A stretch of 64,000 nucleotides of DNA, taken from positions 1 through 64,000 of the forward strand of contig CAYMCP010000004.1 in the NCBI GenBank assembly GCA_964388965.1, read 5' to 3'. Positions 18,143-27,178 of this stretch are shown piece by piece; position 1 is the stretch's first letter, and each line of letters begins with the position of its first letter. The DNA is from Albibeggiatoa sp964388965 (GTDB taxonomy: Bacteria > Pseudomonadota > Gammaproteobacteria > Beggiatoales > Beggiatoaceae). Below the pieces are notes generated by a model. It was not told the DNA's origin. It saw only the letters and a program-made list of their open reading frames with translations, and did not search any database. A program made the translations under genes and the position numbers.

Positions 18143-19078
18143 ATGAATAGTAAAGTTAATTACATGCTGTTAGGCTTGTTTATCATTATATTAGGTTTTG
18201 GCTTAATTGTGGGTATTTTATGGTTAAGCGTGGATAAAGATAACAAAAGTTATCACACTTATCAAGTGTATATGAATGAGTCTGTTTCTGGTCTTAATCT
18301 TAATGCACCAGTGAAATACAAGGGTGTAGAGATAGGGGTTGTTAAATCAATTCAGTTAAAACTTGAACAATCTGCATCGGTGTATTTGTTACTCGATGTC
18401 GAGCAGACAATACCAATCAAGCAGGATACTTACGCTACTCTATCAGTAAACAGTTTGACTGGTATAGCATTTATTGAATTAGCCGGCGGGAGTTTTGACG
18501 TGCCATTGGTTCAACGCCAACCTGATCAAAATTATCCCGAAATTGCAAGCCGCCCGTCTCTCTATCAGCGTGTGGATTCAGTAATAAATCGTTTTTTCTC
18601 ACAACAAAATAGTGAAGCGGTTACGGATAGTCTTAAAAATATACAAATAATTACTAATATTATTGCAAAAAATGAAAAAAATTTAACGGATTTTATCCAA
18701 AATATCACCCAAACCGCTTACCATAGCGCGCAATTTTCTCAAGATTTAGCGACTCTCAGTCAACAAATTTCTCACACTTTGCAAGCAACGGAAAATAGTG
18801 CTAATACCTTGAATCAATTATTACAAACAAATCAGGCAAATATTCAGCAATCGGCTGAGACAATTACGCAAATTACGACAGAATTACATCGATTAAGCTC
18901 TAACTTACGCAATGATATGGATTTTTTAGGTCAACAAGCCGTGCCTGAAATAACGCGTAGCTTGAGCGAATTCAGCCAATTATTAGCCACAGCGCGGCGG
19001 TTGATTCATACCCTTGAATTGCAACCAAATGTGTTATTATTCGGCGATACTAAGCCGAGCGAAGGTCCTGGAGAATAG
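18143..19078 (+). CDS. MCE/MlaD-family protein
   Basis: 311 aa. One N-terminal membrane helix (LLGLFIIILGFGLIVGILWL) is followed by an MCE domain (residues ~40-120) with the family core GLNLNAPVKYKGVEIG. A long helical region rich in Gln and Asn, with TA/SA heptads, follows. MCE proteins form periplasmic rings or tunnels carrying lipids between membranes. The next gene, 3 bases away, is the matching outer-membrane auxiliary lipoprotein. The usual permease and ATPase genes are not upstream; a divergent gene is there instead. Confidence 0.88.
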   Translation: MNSKVNYMLLGLFIIILGFGLIVGILWLSVDKDNKSYHTYQVYMNESVSGLNLNAPVKYKGVEIGVVKSIQLKLEQSASVYLLLDVEQTIPIKQDTYATLSVNSLTGIAFIELAGGSFDVPLVQRQPDQNYPEIASRPSLYQRVDSVINRFFSQQNSEAVTDSLKNIQIITNIIAKNEKNLTDFIQNITQTAYHSAQFSQDLATLSQQISHTLQATENSANTLNQLLQTNQANIQQSAETITQITTELHRLSSNLRNDMDFLGQQAVPEITRSLSEFSQLLATARRLIHTLELQPNVLLFGDTKPSEGPGE

Positions 19079-19081
19079 TTT

Positions 19082-19675
19082 ATGTTACGCCTATTTTTTA
19101 CCCCATTTTTTGTAATTTTACTCAGTTCGTGCAGTTTTTTAGCAGCCGATACACCACCCAAACATTATTTTATTGCAATCGATCCTGTTGAATTGCCTGA
19201 TAATAAGGCGGAGGGTAAAACAATATTGGTTTCAATTCCGCAAGCTGCGTCTGGATTTGACACGTATCAAATGGTTTATATCGACACGCCGTATGTTTTA
19301 GAGCATTACCGTGATAATTTATGGGTTGATACGCCTGCACGTTTATTGTTACCGTTAATTGTACAAAGTTTGGAGGCAACAGGTGAATTTGGCGCAGTTT
19401 TATCGGCTATATCGTCGCCAATTTTAGGGGAATTGCGATTAGATAGTGAAATTATCCGCTTGCAACACGAATTTTTAGAACAGCCTTCCAGAGTACGTTT
19501 TACTTTGCGGGTGCAATTGCTTGATATGACCAAACGAACGATTTTGGATACAAAATTATTTGATGTAACTGAAATTGCGCCTACGGAGGACGCGGCAGGC
19601 GGTGTTGTGGCGACAAATCGAGTAGTACAGGTGGTATTGGAACAACTTGCTGAATTTGTAAAAACACAGTTGTAA
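19082..19675 (+). CDS. ABC-type transport auxiliary lipoprotein (PqiC-like)
   Basis: 197 aa lipoprotein with signal peptide and lipobox LLSSC near residue 18. PPKHYFIAIDP and the DTYQMVYIDTPY stretch match the PqiC/ABC-transport-auxiliary fold, which pairs with MCE proteins at the outer membrane. It is coupled to the MCE gene (start 3 bases after its stop). With no Asp after the lipobox Cys (CSFL), outer-membrane sorting is expected. Confidence 0.82.
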   Translation: MLRLFFTPFFVILLSSCSFLAADTPPKHYFIAIDPVELPDNKAEGKTILVSIPQAASGFDTYQMVYIDTPYVLEHYRDNLWVDTPARLLLPLIVQSLEATGEFGAVLSAISSPILGELRLDSEIIRLQHEFLEQPSRVRFTLRVQLLDMTKRTILDTKLFDVTEIAPTEDAAGGVVATNRVVQVVLEQLAEFVKTQL

Positions 19676-19806
19676 AGAGGTTTCACGAAAAAGTTTAGTT
19701 TACGCTTCCTGTGGCACAAAGCGCGTTTTACATATTGGTACAAAAATATAACGCTTTGAATAGGTTGAAATTTTTATTTGAACTGTGTAAATCCTAATCG
19801 ATAAGG

Positions 19807-19848
19807 ATATATGGAGCTGGTTTGAAATCTTAGCCAATATGTTAAAAA
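19807..19848 (-). repeat. MITE-1 end fragment interrupted by MITE-2
   Basis: TATATGGAGCTGGTTTGAAA followed by TCTTAG corresponds to the MITE-1 right end in reverse orientation (compare 62460-62486). It breaks off where MITE-2 starts. Confidence 0.5.
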
Positions 19849-19980
19849 TAGGAGTTACGCAGTTCATACGAAAATTTTACGCTATATTTGCAACTCACAA
19901 TAAATCAGGACGCAGCGCGTCCTTGCTGCTTCCCAACGGAGACCATTAGGACGAGGAAATTTTAATGTGATTGCCCTGAA
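19849..19980 (-). repeat. MITE-2 copy, inverted
   Basis: Starts TAGGAGTTACGCAGTTCATA and follows the reverse complement of the 52461-52592 copy through AAAATTTTACGCTATATT, CAACTCACAATAAATCAGGA and CCCAACGGAGACCATT. The far end is diverged. Confidence 0.75.
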
Positions 19981-20055
19981 AAACCCTAATAAAAATTTAA
20001 AAATTGTTGACAACTGTAAATTACACCAATATAATGCGCGACTTCTTTTAGTGAT

Positions 20056-20131
<76 letters not shown>

Positions 20132-20538
20132 GATTCTACATATCCCCTCACAAATAATTCTTAATGCTTTTGCTTAGCAAATATTGCTTTTCATAACGAG
20201 CTGATTTTAAATTGATAGCTGCTGATAACTAAGTCTATTTCGACTAAAAATAATCTAAAATTACTACTGGTAGAGTTTGTCAAAAATGCTGTAAAACCTT
20301 GTATTCGAGGTGTGGCGATCTCATGTAAACGTTATGTTGAAAACAGCACAATAATACGTTAATCTCTTACCATACTCATCCGCAAAGCCTTCAAAGACCA
20401 AAACGCATACGCATAAGGTTAAAATGCTCAAGTGTTCAACTATACTTGGGAATCCCTTTGAGGGGAAAGATGTCAACAGCTTGTGGGTAATCATTAATAC
20501 CGTTACTGCTACAATCAAGATTACTTGAGGGAACTAAA
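20132..20538. other. 407-bp gap between tRNA-Asn and trpS
   Basis: No gene, known repeat family or clear tRNA partner was recognised. It should contain the trpS promoter. A hairpin-capable stretch CCCTTTGAGGGG is at about 20453-20464, ~75 bases before trpS. Confidence 0.5.
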
Positions 20539-21750
20539 TTGAATTTATCGAATTCGCAACGTGTGTTATCCGGTATGCGACCGACAGGAGCGTTACACTT
20601 AGGGCATTTACACGGTGTATTAAAAAACTGGGTTAAACTGCAATATGAGCATCGTTGTTTTTTCTTTGTCGCAGATTGGCACGCATTAACTACCCTTTAT
20701 GATGATACCAGTAAAATTTCCCCCAATGTTTGGGAAATGCTGATTGATTGGTTAGCAGTCGGTATCAACCCAAACGAATCCACTCTTTTTATCCAATCTA
20801 AAGTACCAGAACATGCAGAATTACATCTATTACTGTCTATGTCTACCCCATTGAGTTGGCTGGAACGCATTCCAACTTATAAGGATCAGCAGCAAAAATT
20901 GAAAGATAAAGATTTATCCACGTATGGTTTTTTAGGCTATCCGTTACTGCAAAGTGCGGATATTTTAATTTATAAAGCTGGACTCGTCCCCGTTGGTGAG
21001 GATCAAGTTGCACATGTTGAAGTAACCCGTGAAATAGCACGACGTTTTAATTACATTTATGGGCGTGAGAAAAATTTTGAGCAAAAAGCACTGGATGCTG
21101 CTAGAAAAATGGGTAAGAAAAATAAAAAGTTGTATCAAGAACTGCGTAAGCGTTATCAAGAGCAAGGTGATGATAAAGCATTAGAAACAGCGCGCGCATT
21201 AGTTGAAAGTCAGCAAAATATCAATTTAGGTGATAAAAAGCGTTTATTAGGTTATTTAGACGGTGATACTAAGATTATTTTACCAGAGCCTGACGCTTTG
21301 CTTACGCCAATGTCAAAAATGCCCGGACTCGACGGGCAAAAGATGTCTAAATCGTACAATAATACTATTGCGTTGCGCGAGTCGCCAAATAGTATAGAGC
21401 AAAAAATTCGTACAATGCCTACTGACCCTGCGCGTGTGCGTCGAACTGACGTAGGCGATCCTAACAAATGTCCTGTATGGGATTTTCACAAAATTTATTC
21501 CAATGATGATACCAAAGAATGGGTAAAAAACGGTTGCACAAGTGCTGACATTGGGTGTATTGAGTGTAAACAGCCTGTAATCGAAGCGATATTGTCAGAA
21601 TTAAAACCCATCCAAGAGCGTGCTCAACAATATATCGAAGACCCTGATGCGTTGCGTGGTATTTTAAATGAAGGTTGCGAAAATGCGCGTACTGTTGCAC
21701 GAGAAACGTTAGATGAAGTCAGACAGGTAATGGGATTGGTATATCGTTAA
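20539..21750 (+). CDS. trpS: Tryptophanyl-tRNA synthetase, long form
   Basis: 403 aa class I synthetase charging tRNA-Trp. The ATP motif is GALHLGHLHG (HIGH type) and the second signature is KMSKS in LDGQKMSKSYNN. Between them is a ~65-residue helical, Lys-rich insertion (KMGKKNKKLYQELRKRYQEQ) that makes it longer than the ~330-aa E. coli type; such longer forms occur in other proteobacteria. It starts with TTG preceded by GAGGGAA at a good distance, with no in-frame ATG nearby. Confidence 0.94.
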   Translation: MNLSNSQRVLSGMRPTGALHLGHLHGVLKNWVKLQYEHRCFFFVADWHALTTLYDDTSKISPNVWEMLIDWLAVGINPNESTLFIQSKVPEHAELHLLLSMSTPLSWLERIPTYKDQQQKLKDKDLSTYGFLGYPLLQSADILIYKAGLVPVGEDQVAHVEVTREIARRFNYIYGREKNFEQKALDAARKMGKKNKKLYQELRKRYQEQGDDKALETARALVESQQNINLGDKKRLLGYLDGDTKIILPEPDALLTPMSKMPGLDGQKMSKSYNNTIALRESPNSIEQKIRTMPTDPARVRRTDVGDPNKCPVWDFHKIYSNDDTKEWVKNGCTSADIGCIECKQPVIEAILSELKPIQERAQQYIEDPDALRGILNEGCENARTVARETLDEVRQVMGLVYR

Positions 21751-21884
21751 TCGGAATACGATAAATAAGCTAAGAGCAATCACATTAAAATTTTAGCTGT
21801 TTAAAATTATTCCATAGTCAGCAGTTCTCAGTTGGGACAGGGAAAATTCTTTCTATGACCACAAAGTTTAAAATGAGAATTGCT

Positions 21885-21937
21885 GATTGATAATTACTTA
21901 CCATTCATTGATAATTAGCAACTGGTAATTGATAACG
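21885..21937 (+). repeat. Degenerate TGATAATT repeats
   Basis: GATTGATAATTACTTACC, CATTCATTGATAATTAGC and GGTAATTGATAACG are imperfect direct repeats just upstream of the YdbH-like gene. Similar CATTGATAATTG units lie before carB. Confidence 0.5.
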
Positions 21938-21948
21938 AGGTTAGTACA

Positions 21949-23988
21949 ATGCAATGGTTAGCATTGATAACAATCATATTTTCATTGCCGAGTTACGCAC
22001 TGAATAGCATTCAACTAGATATTGGTCAACTGGTAGCAGAAGGTTGGCAGGCTGAAAACATACAGCTAAATTTGTCAAAATTGCAGCACACAAAACCAAC
22101 ATTAGAAGCGAAAATCAAAAAATTTGCTATAGACAGCTTAAAAAAACCACTTTATCACATCCAACTCAATTGTAATCAATTAAAATCTACTGTTAAAGCA
22201 ATTAGTTGTGATAATAGCCAACTCAATATCGATGATCGATATTTGGACAAACCTAAAGCAAAAGTCGATTTTAGTTATTTTCCTGAAACGCAACTGTTCA
22301 AAGCATTAGTTAAACAATTTAAAATTGCCGATGGTAGCATTAATATTGACTTCCAAACCAAACTTGCCAATTGGCAAACGACTATCAGTACTCAAAAAAC
22401 AAAAATCGCTAAATTGCTAACATATCAAAAACGTTACATCGATATACCGCTCCCCTATCAGCTTGATGGACAAAGTGATTTCACAATTAAAACCAGTGGC
22501 AAACCCCTACCTAAATCAGTGCAAATCGACGCAAAACTTAAACAATTCAACTTTTACAGTACTGATAGCACTCAAGCGGGTGAAAATATAACCGCTCAGT
22601 TCGATACAAATATTTATTTTAATGATAAAATCACAGAAATAGCCTTAAATTCCAATATTCAGCAAGGTGAAGTGTTTTTTGATCCGATTTACACCTCAAT
22701 CGAAACTCCACTTAATATTAATATGCAGCTTTTATTTAGTGGTACTACATACCATTTAAAAGAATTAAACTATCAACACCAAAACGTACTAAAATTTAAC
22801 GCTAATGGGCAATTTAATTTTACTAACACCTTCAAAGTAGAACAACTTAAACTCGACGTACCTAAAACACCTATTTCCAACTTATACAAATCCTATTTAG
22901 AATCTTGGGTTTCTGCATTATTGCAACGCGATTTAATAACGACAGGCGACATAGATTTACATTTAAATTGGGGAAAAAATGACATTCTATTGCAATCGGA
23001 AATATCTGGTTTAAATATCGAAGATAAACAAAAATTATTCGGTTGGTCAGGCATTGAGGGCTTTATTCAGTGGCATAATCGTAAAAAAGACTATTCAACT
23101 GCATTACGCTGGAAAAAGGGCTATTTTTCTAAAATAATATTGGGTAAGAGCCAACTTTATATTGATGCAATGGGAAAAAATATCAATCTTAAAGCACCAT
23201 TTCGCCAACCTATTTTGGATGGTGCTTTGATTATTGAAACATTAAAAGCAAAAAATGTTGGGCAAAAAAACATGTTTATTGAATTAGGAGGATCGTTAAA
23301 GCCAATTAAACTTGCTACTTTAACCACCGCTTTTGACGCGCCCGCATTAAATGGGCAGATTTCTGGAATAATTCCTAATATTACCTACAATTTATCTAAT
23401 CGGCATATAAATATAGGTGGAGCGATTTTAATTAGAGCATTTGACGGTGAAATTGTCGTCCATAAACTACAGTTGGAAAAACCAATTAGCCAATTACCTA
23501 TTTTAACGGCAGATATTGATATTAAAAAATTAAACTTAAAAACTTTAACTAATATTACTGAATTTGGTGAAATACAAGGCGAATTATCAGGTTATATTAA
23601 ATCATTGCGTATGTTAAAGTGGCAACCTGTGGCATTCGACGTGTATTTGGGTACGCCAAGTGATAATAAATTACCGCGCCGAATCAGCCAAAAAGCGGTA
23701 CAAAATTTATCTAATTTGGGTAATGGTAGCGCGGTGGGTGTACTGTCACAAGGTGCACTCAGTTTTTTTGAAAATTTTTCTTATCAAACAATTGGTTGGG
23801 GTTGTAAGCTTAAAAATACTATCTGCGAGATGAGTGGTGCTGAAAAAACTGGAAAAGGTTACTATATCGTTAAAGGTGGTGGTTTACCACGAATTGATGT
23901 TATTGGTTACAATGAAAAAGTGAATTGGCGTGATTTATTCAATCGTTTGAAAAATATTAGTCATATCCAAGCTCCCGTAATCCGCTAA
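21949..23988 (+). CDS. YdbH/AsmA-like envelope protein
   Basis: 679 aa with a signal peptide (MQWLALITIIFSLPSYA). The long beta-rich body is typical of AsmA/TamB/YdbH-type bridge proteins that move phospholipid across the periplasm. The C-terminal ~110 residues are the most diagnostic: ISQKAVQNLSNLGNGSAVG, then GWGCKLKNTICEMSG and GYYIVKGGGLPRIDVIGYN. This block is conserved in a proteobacterial AsmA-like family. pilS follows after ~37 bases, so they may be co-transcribed. Precise orthology to E. coli YdbH is uncertain. Confidence 0.72.
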   Translation: MQWLALITIIFSLPSYALNSIQLDIGQLVAEGWQAENIQLNLSKLQHTKPTLEAKIKKFAIDSLKKPLYHIQLNCNQLKSTVKAISCDNSQLNIDDRYLDKPKAKVDFSYFPETQLFKALVKQFKIADGSINIDFQTKLANWQTTISTQKTKIAKLLTYQKRYIDIPLPYQLDGQSDFTIKTSGKPLPKSVQIDAKLKQFNFYSTDSTQAGENITAQFDTNIYFNDKITEIALNSNIQQGEVFFDPIYTSIETPLNINMQLLFSGTTYHLKELNYQHQNVLKFNANGQFNFTNTFKVEQLKLDVPKTPISNLYKSYLESWVSALLQRDLITTGDIDLHLNWGKNDILLQSEISGLNIEDKQKLFGWSGIEGFIQWHNRKKDYSTALRWKKGYFSKIILGKSQLYIDAMGKNINLKAPFRQPILDGALIIETLKAKNVGQKNMFIELGGSLKPIKLATLTTAFDAPALNGQISGIIPNITYNLSNRHINIGGAILIRAFDGEIVVHKLQLEKPISQLPILTADIDIKKLNLKTLTNITEFGEIQGELSGYIKSLRMLKWQPVAFDVYLGTPSDNKLPRRISQKAVQNLSNLGNGSAVGVLSQGALSFFENFSYQTIGWGCKLKNTICEMSGAEKTGKGYYIVKGGGLPRIDVIGYNEKVNWRDLFNRLKNISHIQAPVIR

Positions 23989-24025
23989 GGATAAGAAAAA
24001 TTAGGTTTTGCTGATAATCGAAAAA

Positions 24026-25636
24026 ATGGAACAAATAACTAACACACAATTAAATCGAGACGGTTGGAAACCACTGTATTTATTTAATATTTACCGTCTT
24101 TTTATTTCAATATTCATTAGCGTATCGTTTATATTTGGCGTTGCGCCTACTTTTTATAGCCAACGATACCAAGTTGTATTTTTTATTCTATCCATTTTTT
24201 ATTTCACACTTGCCTTACTATTTCATCGTGCGATTCGACAGCGTTGGTTTAATTTTGATATTCAAGTCATTACTCAAGTATTAATAGATATTACTATTAT
24301 CAGTTTATTAATGCACTTTGGTGGTGGATTAAATAGCGGTTTAGGCATGTTACTAGTAGTGGCGATTGCAGGCGGTAGCTTATTAACACAAGGTAAAACA
24401 GCTTTTTTCTTTGCGGCAATTGCCAGCATTAGTGTATTAATTCATGTTACTTTAATTAATATATATCAATGGTTTACCACCACAAGTTACACTCACGCGG
24501 GAATGTTGGGAATCAGTTTTTTTGCAACCGCATTTTTAGCGCATTCATTGGCGCGGCGTATCAAAATCAGTGAAGCACTCGCAGAGGAACGTGGTCAGCA
24601 CGTACGCTATTTGCATGAATTAAATCGACAAATTATTGAGCATATTCAATCAGGTATCATCGTAGTAGATAACAGTTTATTTCGTCATATACAACTATTT
24701 AACAAAACAGCACAGCGTTTACTTGGCTTATCGAAACAACCGGAATATGGTGATGAATTAGGTAAATGGTCACTTGAATTAGTCAATGAATTAAATCAAT
24801 GGCAACATATCAAAGACTATCATCCACAATTATTTCATCCGCCTCTTGCTGAAGTGGATTTATTAATTAATTTTATGCGCCTAAATCGAGCAGGTAAAAT
24901 GGGTACATCGTTGATAGTATTGGAAGATGCAACTTTAATGTCACAGCGTGCACAACAACTTAAATTGGCTTCATTAGGACGTTTAACCAGTAGTATCGCG
25001 CATGAAATTCGTAATCCACTTGATGCCATTTCTCGTGGCAGTCAATTATTGGCAGGCTCGCCAGAAATCCAAAATGAAGAGGATAAACGATTAATTCAAA
25101 TCATTAACAATAATACTGAACGGGTGAATAATTTAATTGAAAAAATTTTGCAATTCGCCCGACGTGGTGACGTTTATACGCAATATATTGATTTAAATGA
25201 ATGGTTGCACCAATTTATTGAAGAAATTACGTTACAATGGCATTTAAACTCTGGTGACATCAGCTTAGAAACAGAGGTTTTGCCTTATCGTATTGGTTTT
25301 GACCCGATTCAATTGTATCAAGTCGTGATCAATATCTGCGAAAATGGCTTACGTTATAGCAATAATACGCATCCATTACTGCATTTTAATCTTAAACTCA
25401 ATCCTGAATCTCAACGCCCTTATTTGGATATTCAAGACTTTGGTAAGGGCATCGGTGCTGAAAATAAAAGCAAAATTTTTGAGCCATTTTTTACCACAGA
25501 AACAAGAGGAACTGGGCTAGGTTTGTATATCGCTAAAGAAATTTGTGAGGCAAATTGTGCGGTACTCCATTTGATTGATAATGAGGTACAGGGTTGTTGT
25601 TTTCGCATTATTTTTACTGAACTTGAGAGCATATAA
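24026..25636 (+). CDS. pilS: Sensor histidine kinase PilS
   Basis: 536 aa from ATG 24026 (a TTG at 24008 is the alternative). The N-terminal half has about six membrane helices, including the PilS-type GGLNSGLGMLLVVAIAGGSL. A PAS-like region follows (SGIIVVDNS), then the H box SSIAHEIRNPLDAISRG with the phosphorylated His, N box NICENGLRYS, G1 DFGKGIG and G2 GTGLGLYIAKEI. It acts with PilR to control type IV pilin transcription in the family. The stop overlaps the pilR start by one base (TAATGG). Confidence 0.9.
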   Translation: MEQITNTQLNRDGWKPLYLFNIYRLFISIFISVSFIFGVAPTFYSQRYQVVFFILSIFYFTLALLFHRAIRQRWFNFDIQVITQVLIDITIISLLMHFGGGLNSGLGMLLVVAIAGGSLLTQGKTAFFFAAIASISVLIHVTLINIYQWFTTTSYTHAGMLGISFFATAFLAHSLARRIKISEALAEERGQHVRYLHELNRQIIEHIQSGIIVVDNSLFRHIQLFNKTAQRLLGLSKQPEYGDELGKWSLELVNELNQWQHIKDYHPQLFHPPLAEVDLLINFMRLNRAGKMGTSLIVLEDATLMSQRAQQLKLASLGRLTSSIAHEIRNPLDAISRGSQLLAGSPEIQNEEDKRLIQIINNNTERVNNLIEKILQFARRGDVYTQYIDLNEWLHQFIEEITLQWHLNSGDISLETEVLPYRIGFDPIQLYQVVINICENGLRYSNNTHPLLHFNLKLNPESQRPYLDIQDFGKGIGAENKSKIFEPFFTTETRGTGLGLYIAKEICEANCAVLHLIDNEVQGCCFRIIFTELESI

Positions 25637-27120
25637 TGGATAAATTTAATTGCTTAATTGTTGATGATGAACCTGAATTATCAGAAACATTAAGGATTGA
25701 CTTGCGCCGTAATATGAATATTTTATGTCAATCCACAGAAACGTTACACGGTGCTAAAACTTTGTTAGGTACGAATCATTATGATTTGTGTATTACCGAT
25801 ATGGCATTAAATCCTCCCACCGGGCGCGAAGGTTTAGAATTAGTGCAATATATTCAAGAACGTTATCCAAATATTACAACGATTGTTATTACTGCATTCG
25901 GCGACATGGATAATGCCATTCAAGCATTTCGACATGGTGCGTTTGACTATATCACGAAACCATTGGATTTTGATGCATTACATAAAGTCATTAAAAAAGC
26001 ATTGAGTAAATCGCATACCCAATCAATAAATTTACCAAAAATCATCGGCACATCAAAACCAATCCAACATTTGCGTGAGCAGATTAAAACAATTGCTCGT
26101 AGCGAAGCTTCTATTTACATTACAGGTGAATCAGGTTCAGGTAAAGAATTAGTTGCGCGTACAATTCACTATCATAGTAGTCGTAATAGTCAGGCTTTTA
26201 TCCCAATTAACTGCGGCGCGATACCCGGTGAGTTAGTCGAAAGTGAATTATTCGGACATTTGAAAGGCAGTTTTACCAATGCGCACACGGATAGAAAAGG
26301 TTTATTTGAGGAAGCGAGAGGCGGCACATTATTTTTAGATGAAATATCTGAATTACCATTAAATATGCAAGTTAAATTATTACGGGCTTTACAAGAAAAA
26401 TGTATCCGTCCGGTCGGTGCAAATAAGGAAATTCCAACTGATGTGCGCATTATCTGTGCAACGCATCGAAATTTATTAGATTTAGTGAATGCAGGTCAAT
26501 TTCGTGAAGATTTATATTTTCGGATTCGCGTATTTGAATTGTATGTGCCTCCGCTGCGTGAACGCCCCGAAGACATTGAATTACTTGCTAAACATATTGT
26601 CGCACGGTTACGACCTTATCAACAATATACATTAACGTCACGCGCATTAAATAAATTAGAAACATATCATTATCGCGGTAATGTACGTGAATTGGAAAAT
26701 GTTATTGAAGCAGCACTAACTTTGTGTAAAAACCACACGATTAAGCCTAGAGATATTGTATTTATCGAATCTGCAACACAAAACAATACACAAGCAGCCG
26801 AAGAGGAAGAAGTAGAAGAGGAGTCAAAAATAGTACCAGAAATGGAAAAAATAGAGCAAGAATCTGATAAATCGCCTCTTACATCCGTAGAAACGCAGCC
26901 TGAATTTGACGATATCGCGGTGGAAAAAGTGGAACATCTACTCAATTTAAAAACGGTAAAAGAAAAAGCTGAGTGTCAGAAAATGTTGACAGCTCTACAA
27001 AAATCAGGCTGGAATAAAACCCAAGCAGCAAAATTATTAAATATGTCTTGGGGACAATTTAGACATCGTTTTGATAAATATGGTTTAAATACCGTTAAAA
27101 TAAACTTGAATCTATCTTAG
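25636..27120 (+). CDS. pilR: NtrC-family response regulator PilR with altered sigma-54 loop
   Basis: 494 aa. The receiver domain (1-120) has the phospho-acceptor Asp in LCITDMAL and Lys in ITKPLDF. The AAA+ domain (~135-370) has Walker A GESGSGKE, Walker B GGTLFLDEI and an Arg finger region ENVIEAALT. The sigma-54-contact loop, normally GAFTGA or GSFTGA, reads GSFTNA. A Glu-rich linker (EEEEVEEE) precedes a Fis-type helix-turn-helix (WNKTQAAKLLNMSWGQFRHR). Coupled to pilS. If the loop is intact in function it drives sigma-54 promoters such as pilA. Confidence 0.9.
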   Translation: MDKFNCLIVDDEPELSETLRIDLRRNMNILCQSTETLHGAKTLLGTNHYDLCITDMALNPPTGREGLELVQYIQERYPNITTIVITAFGDMDNAIQAFRHGAFDYITKPLDFDALHKVIKKALSKSHTQSINLPKIIGTSKPIQHLREQIKTIARSEASIYITGESGSGKELVARTIHYHSSRNSQAFIPINCGAIPGELVESELFGHLKGSFTNAHTDRKGLFEEARGGTLFLDEISELPLNMQVKLLRALQEKCIRPVGANKEIPTDVRIICATHRNLLDLVNAGQFREDLYFRIRVFELYVPPLRERPEDIELLAKHIVARLRPYQQYTLTSRALNKLETYHYRGNVRELENVIEAALTLCKNHTIKPRDIVFIESATQNNTQAAEEEEVEEESKIVPEMEKIEQESDKSPLTSVETQPEFDDIAVEKVEHLLNLKTVKEKAECQKMLTALQKSGWNKTQAAKLLNMSWGQFRHRFDKYGLNTVKINLNLS

Positions 27121-27178
27121 GCAAGACATTTGGTCGTTTTTCAGTTATATTGCCGCATAAACAAATTTTGAATTGGTT

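Larger units (their letters stand above)
19676..20055. other. 380-bp gap made largely of MITE-1 and MITE-2 pieces
   Basis: No gene. It contains a degraded MITE-1 end at 19807-19848 and a MITE-2 copy from 19849, then a short region before tRNA-Asn. A minus-strand frame at 19882-20151 is only repeat plus tRNA antisense. Confidence 0.75.

Noticed and set aside
20132..20538. T-box or attenuator controlling trpS
   Set aside because: No T-box specifier or tRNA-binding TGG motif context, leader Trp codons, or convincing terminator/antiterminator pair was seen.
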